From: Siphonodentalium dalli
Lineage: Eukaryota > Mollusca > Scaphopoda > Gadilida > Siphonodentaliidae
NCBI GenBank assembly: GCA_032622095.1
Contig: CP136065.1
Coordinates: forward strand, 26,111,141-26,175,140
DNA length: 64,000 nt
Direction: 5' to 3'
In this document: positions 46,877 to 58,060 of the stretch, in pieces
Position numbering within the stretch: the first letter of the stretch is position 1
Layout of the letters: each line of letters opens with the position of its first letter
Translations under genes and position numbers: made by a program
The notes under the pieces: model-generated
The model's database searches: none
What the model was told of the DNA's origin: nothing
Seen by the model: only the letters and a program-made list of their open reading frames with translations

Positions 46877-48713
46877 ACCCGATTCGTCATCTCAGGTTTA
46901 AACCTGGTCTACGTAAACCTCTAGGTTTAAACCGCCGTGAGTCAGCAAAATCCGTGGTTTAAACCCGCGACCGCATGTCTAAGTGACGCATTCGTCATCT
47001 CTGGTTTAAACCTGGTCCAGCCAGACCAGTGGTTTAGCAGTAGTGTCTCTGTATCGTCGAGAAAAATAATCGTACTTTCCTAATGCGGACCGCCTCGTTT
47101 TATTGATTGCAAAAATCAATAATTACGACAGCGACCATATTTTGATTGGAAATTTATAAGCGAGAAGCACTCACTCCTATAAAGCGTGTGGGGATAAGTT
47201 TTTGTCAATTTCGATGTTTTATTTGCGTTTTATAAGCTTAAACCGGCAACTAAACCATCTAATTCGGTGGTCCAGCTAAACCAGCTTTCTCGAGGCTAAA
47301 CTTGAGATGACGAATCCGTCTTTTCTTCATCGCGGTTTAGAATTGTCAGACAATCAATCAAAGGGTGGAGCTGTAAATTATCTCGAGTGAGGGCGTGTCC
47401 AAGTGGCGGTTGCCGACTGGTGTTATCATGTCACAGTTGATTCATTCGCATGCGAGCTTTGCTCAGATATTGACACGTTCCTTCAGTATGATTTTACAAC
47501 TATCTTGTGTGTTTTTTTGTTTTTTGGCTTGTGGCAATCACAAATACTGGTGTTTTCTACGAATTCATTTGAAGGGTTCAACGTTTTAATTTTGAAACCA
47601 AAACGATGCTACTGCATGATCAGATATGCTATACACATAGTTTGCAATCCTAAACTTATATTGCTATATGAGTCAAATTTGATAACTTATTTTTATGTAG
47701 ATCATGCCACGAACCTCTACTCTGGCTCCGCTCATAATTTTCCATAATATTCCACCAGTTCAAAACCTGGGAACTTTTGGATTTTCTGCATGATGGAATT
47801 TTTTTTACATTGACAAAAAGCAGCGCATGTAATATATTTATTTATTAAATGCTGTGCCTCTATATAGTTGCCCACTTTAAACAGTTCAGATGCCGCTTCT
47901 GGTGTGTACTCATAAGCAAATTGAAGTTTTACTTGACTGACCTCTTGGTCCAGGATTGACACGAGTATGGAGCCTTTATTCATGCAGCGTCAGAGGGTCC
48001 TGCGGCCCCTTCGTGCGGCAGGAGCCTGCGTCACATTTTCGCACATTTTGATCATTTGAACATTTTAATTAAATTTTTTTTTTAATTATATTGAAAACAA
48101 ACAAATATTAATATAAATTTAAATATTGTTTTTTGTTAGATACAACTCCTTGCTCAATTTAACAACACAATTTTTTCATTTTATTTCAAATTAAATTATT
48201 CTTATTTTTAAATAATTTTTAGAACAGTTGCAAACAGACTAACGGACAAACATATATACAGCTCCTATATCCTTTAATATATACAGATATACATGTAGAT
48301 ACACCATATTTTGTCTTTGCGGGTAAAGGATCTTGTAGAAAATCAATCACAAACAAGGTGATAAACAGCGCGTGAATCTCGTGTTGAGAAACATGCCCTT
48401 TGTCAAATTGATTTAAACCCACAAAGAGATCGGATTAATGGTACATGAGCGATACTCATTTCTCAATGAATAAATCGTGCACGCGTTCGCGATGATTTAT
48501 GACATGTCAATGACCATTACATCGGCTTGTCTTTTGGTCCGATAGGTAAGAGAGTAGTTTGACTGTATGCTCATATCACCAAATCGAGTTGTCAATTAGT
48601 TGGTAACTGAATGACAAAAACGCCCCCTTAGACCCGGTTTGGCTGGACCGCCAATGTAGGTTTAAACCAGGTTTAAACTCGGAGGTTTAAACCGGAGATG
48701 ACGAATCCGGCCC
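46877..48713. mobile_element. TIR element, second full-length relative of 10,079-11,555
   Basis: Ends ccgattcgtcatctcaggtt and ggagatgacgaatccggccc are inverted, with repeated ggtttaaacctgg motifs inside. Shared blocks include gtttagcagtagtgtctctg, gattggaaatttataagcga, aaagcgtgtggggata and ggtggagctgtaaat. It lacks the palindrome found in the first copy. Central part 47,700-48,600 is AT-rich and not shared. No transposase recognised. Confidence 0.8.
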
Positions 48714-48741
48714 ATATGTTCAACATATCCTCTCGCAACTA

Positions 48742-49302
48742 CGCACATAATCGACCTATAATGTGAAACAGGTATATAATGTGTTTATTTGATTCTGAAA
48801 TAAGCGGATACTGGACTCATACCCGTTATTTCGCTTTATTGTATAGTTTTATTGCCAAGTCATAAATTAACATGAAACAGGCAAAACAAATAACATAATT
48901 ATGTACATAATATACATAAGGAATACAGTTGCGTTCCCATCACGCGCATCATCACAACACAAGTATGAATGCGTCATATGTTATATTGTTATATACCTAT
49001 AACATTTATAACTTTGTGAATACATCGTACTGATGTCAGCCCCTCGGTGAGTAGAGTGGAGAATATACGATCTGTTGCTTATGGCGCGGGCCACAGTGAA
49101 AACATGTGAAAGAACGTACTCCTATAAAAAGTCGTGAGTTGTCTTACTTTGTATCATTGTCCGCACATAATCAATCCGCTTAGAATCGCCTCATTATGAG
49201 TCGATAATATGACTAAAACGCTCTCATTTTCACTCAAAATGAGGCGATTCAAAGCAGAACATCCACCTAAAACAAGTTATATTATAAGCAGATAATGTGC
49301 GG
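48742..49302. mobile_element. MITE, cgcacataatcgacc family, expanded copy
   Basis: Starts cgcacataatcgacctataa and ends gcagataatgtgcgg like the 29-kb copy. About 230 bp of unrelated sequence lies in the middle (about 48,845-49,080). The block gcgggccacagtgaaaac follows it. Confidence 0.75.
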
Positions 49303-49445
49303 AAACAATACAACAATACATACTCGAACTGGTATTATCACATGAGTAAAACACGGAAACGGATCGATAACGTGCATGTGTATCAACATCGTTGGTTCTA
49401 AACTTTATATCATAGCAAGTTATTATACTTATATCACGCTCTTTA

Positions 49446-49672
49446 ATATTACCAGTTATTATCCACCCCTTAACTAATACTATTTCTGATTGGGCAAAAG
49501 TCGTCGCATGATAATCCTGGGAAAAGTCATACTGGACTCCTGAAAGTCATATTGGACTCCCGAAAGTCATATTTGACTCGAATCGAGTCCAAAATTACTT
49601 TTATAAAAACACATTATCGGGACTACGGGTGACGTAATTTGGATAAACATACAGATGGATAATAATATGAGA
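49446..49672. mobile_element. MITE, family E (ttattatccatc ends)
   Basis: Inverted tips ttattatccacccc and acagatggataataa. It contains three copies of aaagtcatattggactcc-like sequence. Longer relative at 50,580-50,990. Confidence 0.75.
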
Positions 49673-49745
49673 CTCGACGCTTGGCGTCTATATTGTATAA
49701 TAACTTTATAATATAAGGACACTATATAATATATTATTACAATGC

Positions 49746-50231
49746 TTAACCCTTTACCCAACAGAACGGCCCTGTGCCAATGCATTCTCTTATATATGCG
49801 AGTCGACCATAGGTCGCCTCGCATATATAAGAGAATGCATTGGCTTGACATATTCAAATGATGAAATGTAGAAAATGTAGAAAATGTAGAAAAATATTAT
49901 AAAAATTGTTAAAAAATGTAAGAAAAAATTATAAAATTGTTAAAGAATGTAAGAAAAAATGGTAAAAAGTGTTTAAAAAAGTTTTTTTTTAGTACTTTTT
50001 AGGCCAATGCATTCTCTTATATATGCGAGGCGACCTATGGTCGACTCGCATATATAAGAGAATGCATTGGCAATTGGCACAGGGCATAACTGTAACCATC
50101 ACAATGTGGTCAATGAACCGGTTCCAATGATATCCATATTTGTATGGTGTTATTGAGACAGACCGAAGATATTTTAGGCTGTTGAAGCTTTATTTGGGCT
50201 TTTTTGGTCGTTTTGTTGGGTAAAGGGTTAA
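49746..50231. mobile_element. TTAA-flanked MITE, family A, longer copy
   Basis: TTAA at 49,746-49,749 and 50,228-50,231. TIR ccctttacccaaca and inverse. Palindromes at 49,776-49,844 and 50,003-50,071. The interior is expanded by repeated atgtagaaaatgtagaaa and a second aatgtaagaaaaaat block. Confidence 0.92.
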
Positions 50232-50292
50232 TGTCTCAAGCGCAGAAGAATAAAAACCCGTTTTCGTAAGGCAATTTTTGTAAAGTTTTTTT

Positions 50293-50372
50293 CCAGACGG
50301 AGTGCGTACAGACGGAGTGCATACAGACGGAGTGCGTACACACGGAGTGCGTACAGACGGAGTGCGTACACA
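50293..50372. repeat. 16-bp tandem repeat, five copies
   Basis: cagacggagtgcgtac repeated, with single changes (gcatac, cacacgg). Confidence 0.95.
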
Positions 50373-50489
50373 AGTATTTCGTGTAGTTGTGTAGCTATTT
50401 GATCACCGGGAAAAATGCGATAAATTACCAGGTTTTACCTCAAAACTGAAGATCAGGAGTCGCTTTGAGGTTTCGAGTGCTTTCGTGGA

Positions 50490-52260
50490 ATTGTAGGATC
50501 CAGCACAATATCTACACCACCATCGAACTATATATAGGATACAGCATAATCTATACATTATCATCGAACTATGCGATCCATCACAATATATACAATTATT
50601 ATCCATCCTTTAACTAACACTATTTCTTTTTGAGCAAAAGCCGCCACGTGATAATCAGGGAAAAAGTCATATTGGACTCCCGAATGTCATATTGGACTCC
50701 CAAGTGTGCAATATGACTTTTTTATCGGGAATCTGTGACGTCACGAATTAACTTTATTGCGAAATGAATCGGTGAAATTGTGATGCGCGCGCAACACTGG
50801 TGGATTTAGCAGACGTTTCACTTCCGAATTGAGTTTTTTTCACTTCCGTGTTTACTCTTCCAAATCATGCTTTCTGGTGATCAAAATACAGGCTTTTATA
50901 GATTATTAAGTGCCGAGAAATACCAAAAATAACCACAATAGTTATATTCCCAAAATTTGGATAAACATATACAGATGGATAATAAAAATGTCATTGTATA
51001 GGATCCAACTGCATATATACAGTATCATCGAACTATACGATCAAGCACAATATATACATTATCATCGAACTAATATAGGATCCAGCACAGTATATACATT
51101 ATCAACGAACTATAGGATCCAACTGCATATATACATTATCAGCGAACGATAGGATCCAACTGCATATATACATTATCATCGAACTATACGATCAAGCACA
51201 ATATATACGTTATCATCTAACTAATATAGGATTCAGCGCAATATATACATTATCATCGAACTAATATATGATCCAGCAAAATATATATACATTATCATCG
51301 AACTCTGGGATCAAACTGAATGTATACATTACCATCAAATTATAGGATCCAGCACAGTGTATACATTATCATCGAACTATATGATCCAACTGAATATCTA
51401 CATTATCATCGAATTATATGTTCCAGCACAATACATACATTATCATCCAACTGAATATATACATTATCATGGAATTGTATAATACAACACGTTATATACA
51501 TTACCATCGAACTATACGATCCAGCACAATATATACATTATCATCGAACTATACGATCCAGCACAATATATACATTATCATCGAACTAATATAGGATCCA
51601 GCGCAATATATACATTATCATCCAACTGAATATATACATTATCATCGAACTATACGATCCAGCACAATATATACATTATCATCGAACTAATATAGGATCC
51701 AGCGCAATATATACATTATCATCGAACTAATATAGGATCCAGCACAATATATACATTATCATCGAACTAATATAGGATCCAGCGCAATATATACATTATC
51801 ATCGAACTATACGATCCAGCACAATATATACATTATCAGCGAACGATATAGGATCCAACTGCATATATACAGTATCATCGAACTGTACGATCAAGCACAA
51901 TATATACGTTATCATCGAACTCTGGGATCAAACTGAATATATACATTATCATCAAATTATAGGATCCAGCACAGTATATACATTATCATCGAACTATATG
52001 ATCAAACTGAATATATACATTATCATCAAATTATAGGATCCAGCACAGTATATACATTATCATCGAACTATATGATCAAACTGAATATATACATTATCAT
52101 CAAATTATAGATTCCAGCGCAATACATACATTATCATCGAACTAATATATATAGCATCCAGCAAAAAAATAATATATATATATTACCATCGAACTATACG
52201 ATCCAGCACAATATATACATTATCATCGAACTAATATAGGATCCAGCAAAATATATAAAG
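50490..52260. repeat. Minisatellite of 36-39 bp units, split by a MITE
   Basis: Unit: gatccagcacaatatataca followed by ttatcatcgaactata (36 bp) or ...aactaatatag (39 bp). Variants replace agcac with aactgc or agcgc. Two to three units lie at 50,490-50,580, then a family E MITE, then about 33 units to 52,260. Both sides share the unit, so the MITE entered an existing array. Confidence 0.93.
50580..50990. mobile_element. MITE, family E, inside the minisatellite
   Basis: Tips attattatccatcctttaac and acagatggataataa inverted. It contains aagtcatattggactcccga twice. Flanked on both sides by 36-bp minisatellite units. Confidence 0.8.
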
Positions 52261-52789
52261 GATTTGGATCCATTGCCATGTTGTGTTTCTGCCACCCCTG
52301 GGATTGCAGATATGTGGAACAAAATGTGCGACTGTCTGCCTTGGGCGCAGATGTTTAATCAAGACTTAGTGGCCACTGGAAAGATTTGGGGAATATTATG
52401 GTACAAAGTCAGATTAACGAAGGGTTAACTGGACGTAGACTTAAACTCGAGGGATTATGAAGGAGCTATACAGAGAAAAATATGCGACTGTTGGGCTACA
52501 CTGTGGGTTTATCAAAATTGGGTACTCGGGCGATTTAGCAGGGGCGGCGGCGGCATGGGTTCATCCATGAAACCAGTGGAAATGCATAATTTACATTCGA
52601 TAATTTGCCATTCGGAACGGTGCGTCCAAGACCTTTATAGTGTTCCCGACATGCGGACGAAAATATTTGACAGTCGGTGCGTGAAATACGTGTTAAATAA
52701 GTGGAAGATATGGGGAAATGAACAATGGAAGACATGCCACACGAGGGATTCACTAATATACAACGGTAAGGTGCGCGATAAAAGAATTG

Positions 52790-53260
52790 TTAACCCTTTG
52801 AGTGCCAGGTCCGATGTTTGTATCAACCCATATACCCTGTGCCAATGCATTCTTTTATATATGCGAGTCGACCATAGGTCGCCTCGCATATATAAGAGAA
52901 TGCATTGGCCTAACTATTTTTCATCATTTGTTATTATTGTTTACAATTTTTTACAATTTTAATAATTTTTTCTTATATTCTTTAACAGACTTATTTTGTA
53001 TGTTTAGTGCCAGGGAATCTTACGTTTTTCATGGGCATCAAAATTATTACTATGAATACTTGGTGATAGTTTTGAGTTATGACATGCCCCTAAGGTTTCA
53101 ACCAGTTTGTTTTTAAATTCGCTATAGCATACTTAAGCATACCCAAAACAAATTCAACCCAAAAATAAAATACATTTTTTTTTTTTAAATGTTTTAGGGC
53201 CGATTTTACAGACCGTAAATTAGGGCCGATGAGATCGGCCCCTGGCACTGAAAGGGTTAA
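52790..53260. mobile_element. TTAA-flanked MITE, family B
   Basis: TTAA at 52,790-52,793 and 53,257-53,260. TIR ccctttgagtgccaggtccg and inverse cctggcactgaaaggg. It differs from family A beyond CCCTTT but carries the same 69-bp palindrome (52,841-52,909) and the same AT-rich inner sequence (ttttttcttatattctttaa). Confidence 0.9.
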
Positions 53261-53624
53261 TACAAATGGGTACTCGATGGGTGGTACAGGGGTCGTAGGT
53301 CCTCAACTTTAACATGCATATTTAAAGATGCATCATCAAATTAAGCACCTCAATTACTATTTATTTGGATTCAGGGGTAAAAAATATTTGATTCGAGTCG
53401 AGGAACCCACCTATCAAAGCTCAGAGTTATTAGACATCGATTTTTTTAAATGTATTATTTTTTCACCATCGATACTTATTAGTGGCCCAGTAAAAAGTTG
53501 ACGAGCCGACGGTTTCGGACCAAATTGTGGATGAAGATGGATAACTCAAACATCAAGAGGCTTTGTGTTGATAATAAGGCCAAATTTCGTCGAACAACTT
53601 GTTGATAAATAACACGTTTCGGGA

Positions 53625-53705
53625 AATTTTATACTATAATTGACAATATTTTATACTATATTTGACAATATTTTATACTATATTTTATACAATATTTTAC
53701 AATAT
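53625..53705. repeat. Short AT-rich tandem repeat
   Basis: Units of ttttatactatatttgacaa type repeated about three to four times. Confidence 0.85.
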
Positions 53706-54469
53706 TTTTGGGCAATTAATCGTTTCTGATAACTAAAGCGGCATTTCTAAAAATGTTGTTGTTGTTGGAATCTGTTTATATGGGGCCCATCGAATCGGAT
53801 TGAGTACCTTTAAATTTACATTGATGAATGTGTCATTTTGAAGGATGTGCCCCTTTCCCGTTAATGCTTCCGCCACCCCTAACATTGAAGAAGAGCTAGG
53901 AATGAAAGTAAAGGACTGTCGAGCGCTTGACATGAAGTGTTAAATAAGTGGACAATATATGGATTGGGAAAGATATACGGCGGAAATATGCGACAGTGGG
54001 GCGCACATTCCGGAGTGTTAAATAATTGGACCATCTATGGATTTGGGGAGACAGATACGTGGGAAATAGGCGACAGTCGTGGGCGCGATACGAAGTGTTA
54101 AATAAGTGGACCCTCTATGGATTTGGTGAGATATACGTGGGAAATAGTCGACAGTCGTGGGCGCGATATACGAATGGTTAAATACGTGAACACTTGGGAT
54201 TGGGGGAGATTTACTGTGGAAATAGGCGCCAGTCGTAGACGCGATACGAAGTGTTAAATGAGTGGACACTCTGGGGGATTGGGGGAGATTTACTGTGGAA
54301 ATAGGCGACAGTTGTGGGCGCGATACGAAGTGTTAAATAAGTGGACACTCTGGGGATTGGGAGAGATCTACGGAGGAAAATATGCGACTGTCGGGCACGC
54401 GACACGACCGATGCGGCATTAATCACACGCCAGTGCTGTGTGCACAGTGTCGCCTCGAGAAATAATAAA

Positions 54470-54700
54470 ACATTCCTACGTGATGAGGTGCCATCTCCCC
54501 GCATCGACACACACAGCGCCGCGGGAACGGACCGCCGAGCGGAGCGAACAGGCGAGACCTGCCGCCCGTAAACACGCGCTTTCATCCTCTCTTAAAGGGA
54601 CGCGATCGATGATGCCGCTCGCTGGGTTACGAGCTCGTTGTCGTGGGTAACTTAGCAGCAAATTTCTTCTAAATTGTAAGTTACCCACGACAATGCGCGG
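54470..54700. other. CpG-rich stretch with terminal hairpin
   Basis: gcgccgcgggaacggaccgc and gagcggagcgaacaggcgag stand out from AT-rich surroundings. At 54,638-54,693 a 17-bp perfect stem (ttgtcgtgggtaactta and inverse) closes a 22-nt loop. Overlapping frames in this stretch reflect composition. Nature unknown. Confidence 0.45.
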
Positions 54701-55098
54701 AAATAGAAGTACCGGACATCGGGTTCGAACGTAATTCAACACATCCATGTGTTCAAACATTCAACGATCTTAATTCACACTAAAAAACATGGACATTTTT
54801 GATTCATTATATTCGGTTTCAAAGCAAGTCTACGGAGCGAAGTTACAGAGAGACAAAGGGTTCTAAGTTTGATCCAATGAGGCACTAAAACAATAGATAT
54901 ATCTTATGGATCGGCTTGGAACGTATCGTTTCCATTTTTTGGTTTTGGATTTTATATTCATTTTTTCAAAAGTAGGTGAAAATAAATAAATAAATTTATT
55001 GCGAGCCAAATTAAATAAATAAATGTAATGTCTCTCTAAAGATTCACATGCATTAGTTTGCTGACAACGGCTTAATATATAGCTTTTGCCCCGTACAT

Positions 55099-55622
55099 CA
55101 AGGGGGGGGGTCGGAAAAAATGTTCAGGCACGTATGCTGATTTTTACCTTTCGACCCTTGTTGTGACCCCACCCACCCCCGCGTTTTTTTCCGTTTTCGG
55201 CAGTTTTTTTCCGACCCCCCATTTTAACACTAAAACAGAGATTTGCGGGGGGGGGGGGGAATTCACTGTAAACAGCTGTATATGAATGTCTGTGCATACT
55301 ATTTGTCATGGATGTTAACATTGACATTTAAATAGGAACGAGTCATTCTGGGGTCATTCGGCCAAAACAATATGGCTGCCAGCGGCCATCTTGGATTTCA
55401 AAATTTGCAACAAAATACAACACGATAACTGCCTGCAGTCAGTTTAGCAGTTAGAATTACATTATTTCTCTTATTCTAAGGTGTTTTAGGCCAAACTCAT
55501 TGCAAAAACAGTCAAAAAACTTGCAGGAGGAAACAATTTGAATTGCAGAAAAAAAATGTCTTGGTCCCATCGACCACCCACCCACCCCGACATACGTGCC
55601 CGGAACCCCCCCCCCCCCCCGG
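55099..55622. mobile_element. G-tract-ended hAT-like MITE, second copy
   Basis: Ends caagggggggggg and cccccccgg, flanked by gtacat on both sides (at least 6 bp duplicated). It matches the 26,932 copy in opposite orientation (ggtcggaaaaaatg, attttaacactaaaacagag, cacgataactgcctgcag). Confidence 0.75.
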
Positions 55623-56016
55623 GTACATTTGCCGAAAATCCCCATTCAACATTGGTCCCTCTTGATTTCCCTATTTAAGAGGTTCTTACTTGTACATGCA
55701 TGTGCCTTTTTGGCTTTTTTAGTTGAATAAAGTTTTATTTTATTTTGGGTTTTGCGCTATATGAAATGATAATGACTGAAAGTCTGTTCAGTACAATGCT
55801 TCCATATAGATGCAAATTTACGTTTAGTGTTGAATAACTTGATGTCAAATCGAATGGATCCGGGATTACCAATGTGCCAATCCGTCCCACCAATAAAAAA
55901 GTATTTATTTACTTACAACTGCGTATACTTCAGACGTTATAGCATGAAACATGAACATCATACACACATTAGTTCGAAAAAATAAAAGACGAAAATTGTG
56001 TTTTACATAGAGATGT

Positions 56017-56047
<31 letters not shown>

Positions 56048-56690
56048 TAGTTTATCATATCTTCATGAAGATACAGATGTTTTAAAGATATGTCCAGGTT
56101 AGAACCCGAAGCCACGACAACTAGTTTTCATGGCTGGCTCAACCGATTTTCGTGGCTGGTTAGCTAGCTAAGCCGGCTCATTCACACCGTTCGTGGCTGA
56201 CGAAATATGGCGGCTCAGCCGACTGAGATGGTATTATTCAGCGTATTTTCGTTTCCAAAATGTTCCTAATCCCCTGTTACCGGTTATAGACACCGTTTTT
56301 TAGCGTTTGTGGTGAACCCGTAGAATTCCAGACCAAACGTAATCTTTTGATGTTTGGCTTTTCTATTATGGCGAAAATTCACGAAGGACTGGCATGGATA
56401 TACTATATAGTTTCCCATCGAATCGGTATAAGTAGTTACATTGGGACTTCTGTCGACTTCAGACTGCTATCATCACTACCATCTTGCGATATATGCATCG
56501 TTGAATGATGAACCCGATAGTAATGATATGTAATATTTCAAACTATTTTCTATTCTTATGTGTTTATATATATATTGACAAATTCCAGCGATGTCTGAGA
56601 CTGGGTGTTGTCGATTTATATTTGAACCCTTTCAATACAGATTGGACGCGCCCATTCAGTTATATGAAAGCATGCATTGGGATAGTCTAT
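55623..56690. other. Intergenic DNA with (aatc)n at 56,019-56,047
   Basis: No gene recognised. Perfect caatcaat tetranucleotide run of about seven units. Around 56,100-56,220 there are loose ggctggctc/agccggctc complementarities. Confidence 0.5.
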
Positions 56691-56699
56691 TCCACATTA

Positions 56700-56816
56700 A
56701 GGGGCCCGTAATCCAAGTCTTCTAGCTTGTACTAAAACCAACTAAACACCAGCATCTCGCCATACCAATATCTTAGCTGGTTTTAGTACAAGAAGACTTG
56801 GACTAAGGGGCCCGGT
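56700..56816. repeat. Hairpin with 40-bp arms
   Basis: Left arm ggggcccgtaatccaagtct then tctagcttgtactaaaacca. The right arm is the inverse (tggttttagtacaagaagac ... ggggccc). Loop about 37 nt. Two small indels between arms. Confidence 0.85.
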
Positions 56817-56959
56817 GTTCTGATAATATAACAACCATGCCGTGTCCATGCGAGTATGCCAATATTAGGCAATACGGTTTAGTTCTTTGCGATTCACTGT
56901 ACAGTTGTGCTTGACATATAAGCCCATGCACATGGCTCAGCCATTTTACAATTCCGGCG

Positions 56960-57060
56960 GCGGAGATTTTTTAATGTGGCTGGCGTTAGAGATAATATGG
57001 CTGGCGGCGGCTTGTGGCCAATATGGCTGGCGGCGGCGGCGGCGTGCGATGGCGGCTTCG
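56960..57060. repeat. CGG-rich short repeats
   Basis: aatatggctggcggcggc-type units repeated two to three times, with a (cgg)n run near 57,030. Confidence 0.8.
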
Positions 57061-57516
57061 GGCTCTAGTCCAGGTGCTCCTCTGTTCTGGTGCTATATAC
57101 TGGCTAATCATTTTCAGTTTAAAAGAAATGATGTTATTCACGTATAGCAGCTACATGTGCCCGACACAGCGATATTTAGAGTTGTTTATGTTAGGCGACG
57201 AGTCTGTTCTAAAAAATGAAAGAAATCCTCTGTATCGGGCAGATATACCCCTGTCAGATGTCACTATTAGAGGATCCTGAAAAGTCATATGCATGCTATG
57301 GACTGCGTTTTCTTTTATCTCAGAAGTAACCATATTTGACTGCACACTGTGGCCACTATTTCTGAACAGACCTGCTCTATACATGTCCATATCTCTTGGC
57401 AATTGTAACTTTTTTGTGGAAACTATATTGAATGGAACAGACTCAATCGTGGTATAATATATATATGAGCCATTCTAATATGCAATCCTCTGACGATTCA
57501 AGATCCCTCAGTTTGA

Positions 57517-57517
<1 letters not shown>

Positions 57518-57592
<75 letters not shown>
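57518..57592. repeat. Compound (AC)n(AT)n microsatellite
   Basis: About 16 AC followed by about 21 AT dinucleotides, immediately left of the palindrome. A second (AT)n tract of about 17 units lies at 57,779-57,814 on its right. Confidence 0.97.
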
Positions 57593-57593
<1 letters not shown>

Positions 57594-57600
57594 AAGTTCT

Positions 57601-57776
57601 TATCAATATGATAACACCAATTAAAGACCCATCAAATCTTTAATGTCGTACTAGCTTTCGGCTATACAGCCTTCGTCGGGTACAACACATTCATGTACCC
57701 GACGAAGGCTGTATAGCCGAAAGCTAGTACGACATTAAAGATTTGATGGGTCTTTAATTGGTGTTATCATATTGAT

Positions 57777-57777
<1 letters not shown>
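57601..57777. mobile_element. Perfect 83-bp-arm palindrome in an (AT)n tract
   Basis: Arms 57,601-57,683 and 57,695-57,777 appear perfectly complementary, with an 11-nt centre aacacattcat. (AT)n lies on both sides, so it inserted into a TA-rich microsatellite. The right arm contains a hammerhead-ribozyme-like order of elements (57,695-57,730) and, by symmetry, so does the left arm on the opposite strand. This resembles terminal parts of Penelope-like retroelements. No protein is encoded. Confidence 0.85.
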
Positions 57778-57814
<37 letters not shown>

Positions 57815-57816
<2 letters not shown>

Positions 57817-58060
57817 GCTTTCTTCTTTGTATTTGTGTTGCTAGATCATTATAGAATGCCCTGATTTCCACCCCCATATAAATATTACAGTTGAGAAGAT
57901 ATAATTGTTCAAGTGACTTAATTCGATCACCATTTGTCGAGATTGTGAAATTAGAATGCCAAAAACTCCTTAGAACGACATGGAGATGGCCTGGGAGATG
58001 ACTATATATAACTTTGTTGGATATCGGCGAATTGGACAATCTTATAAATGCTAGTGAATC
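57815..58060. other. Unassigned DNA, minus-strand frame of 101 codons
   Basis: The frame 57,767-58,072 (-) runs into the (AT)n tract and matches no domain I recognise. It could be a scrap of the element that delivered the palindrome, but nothing in the sequence establishes this. Confidence 0.35.

Larger units (their letters stand above)
52420..54410. repeat. Tandem repeat of about 78 bp, dispersed then compact
   Basis: Unit: aagtgttaaataagtggaca, then ctctggggattgggggagat, then ttactgtggaaataggcgac, then agtcgtgggcgcgatac. About six units are compact at 53,930-54,410. Diverged copies occur at about 52,450-52,500 and 52,665-52,750, separated by a MITE (52,790-53,260) and other sequence. No coding sense. 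Confidence 0.88.

Noticed and set aside
54341-54760. Overlapping frames on both strands near 54.5 kb as exons
   Set aside because: Explained by high CpG content lowering stop frequency; no frame has domain or splice support.
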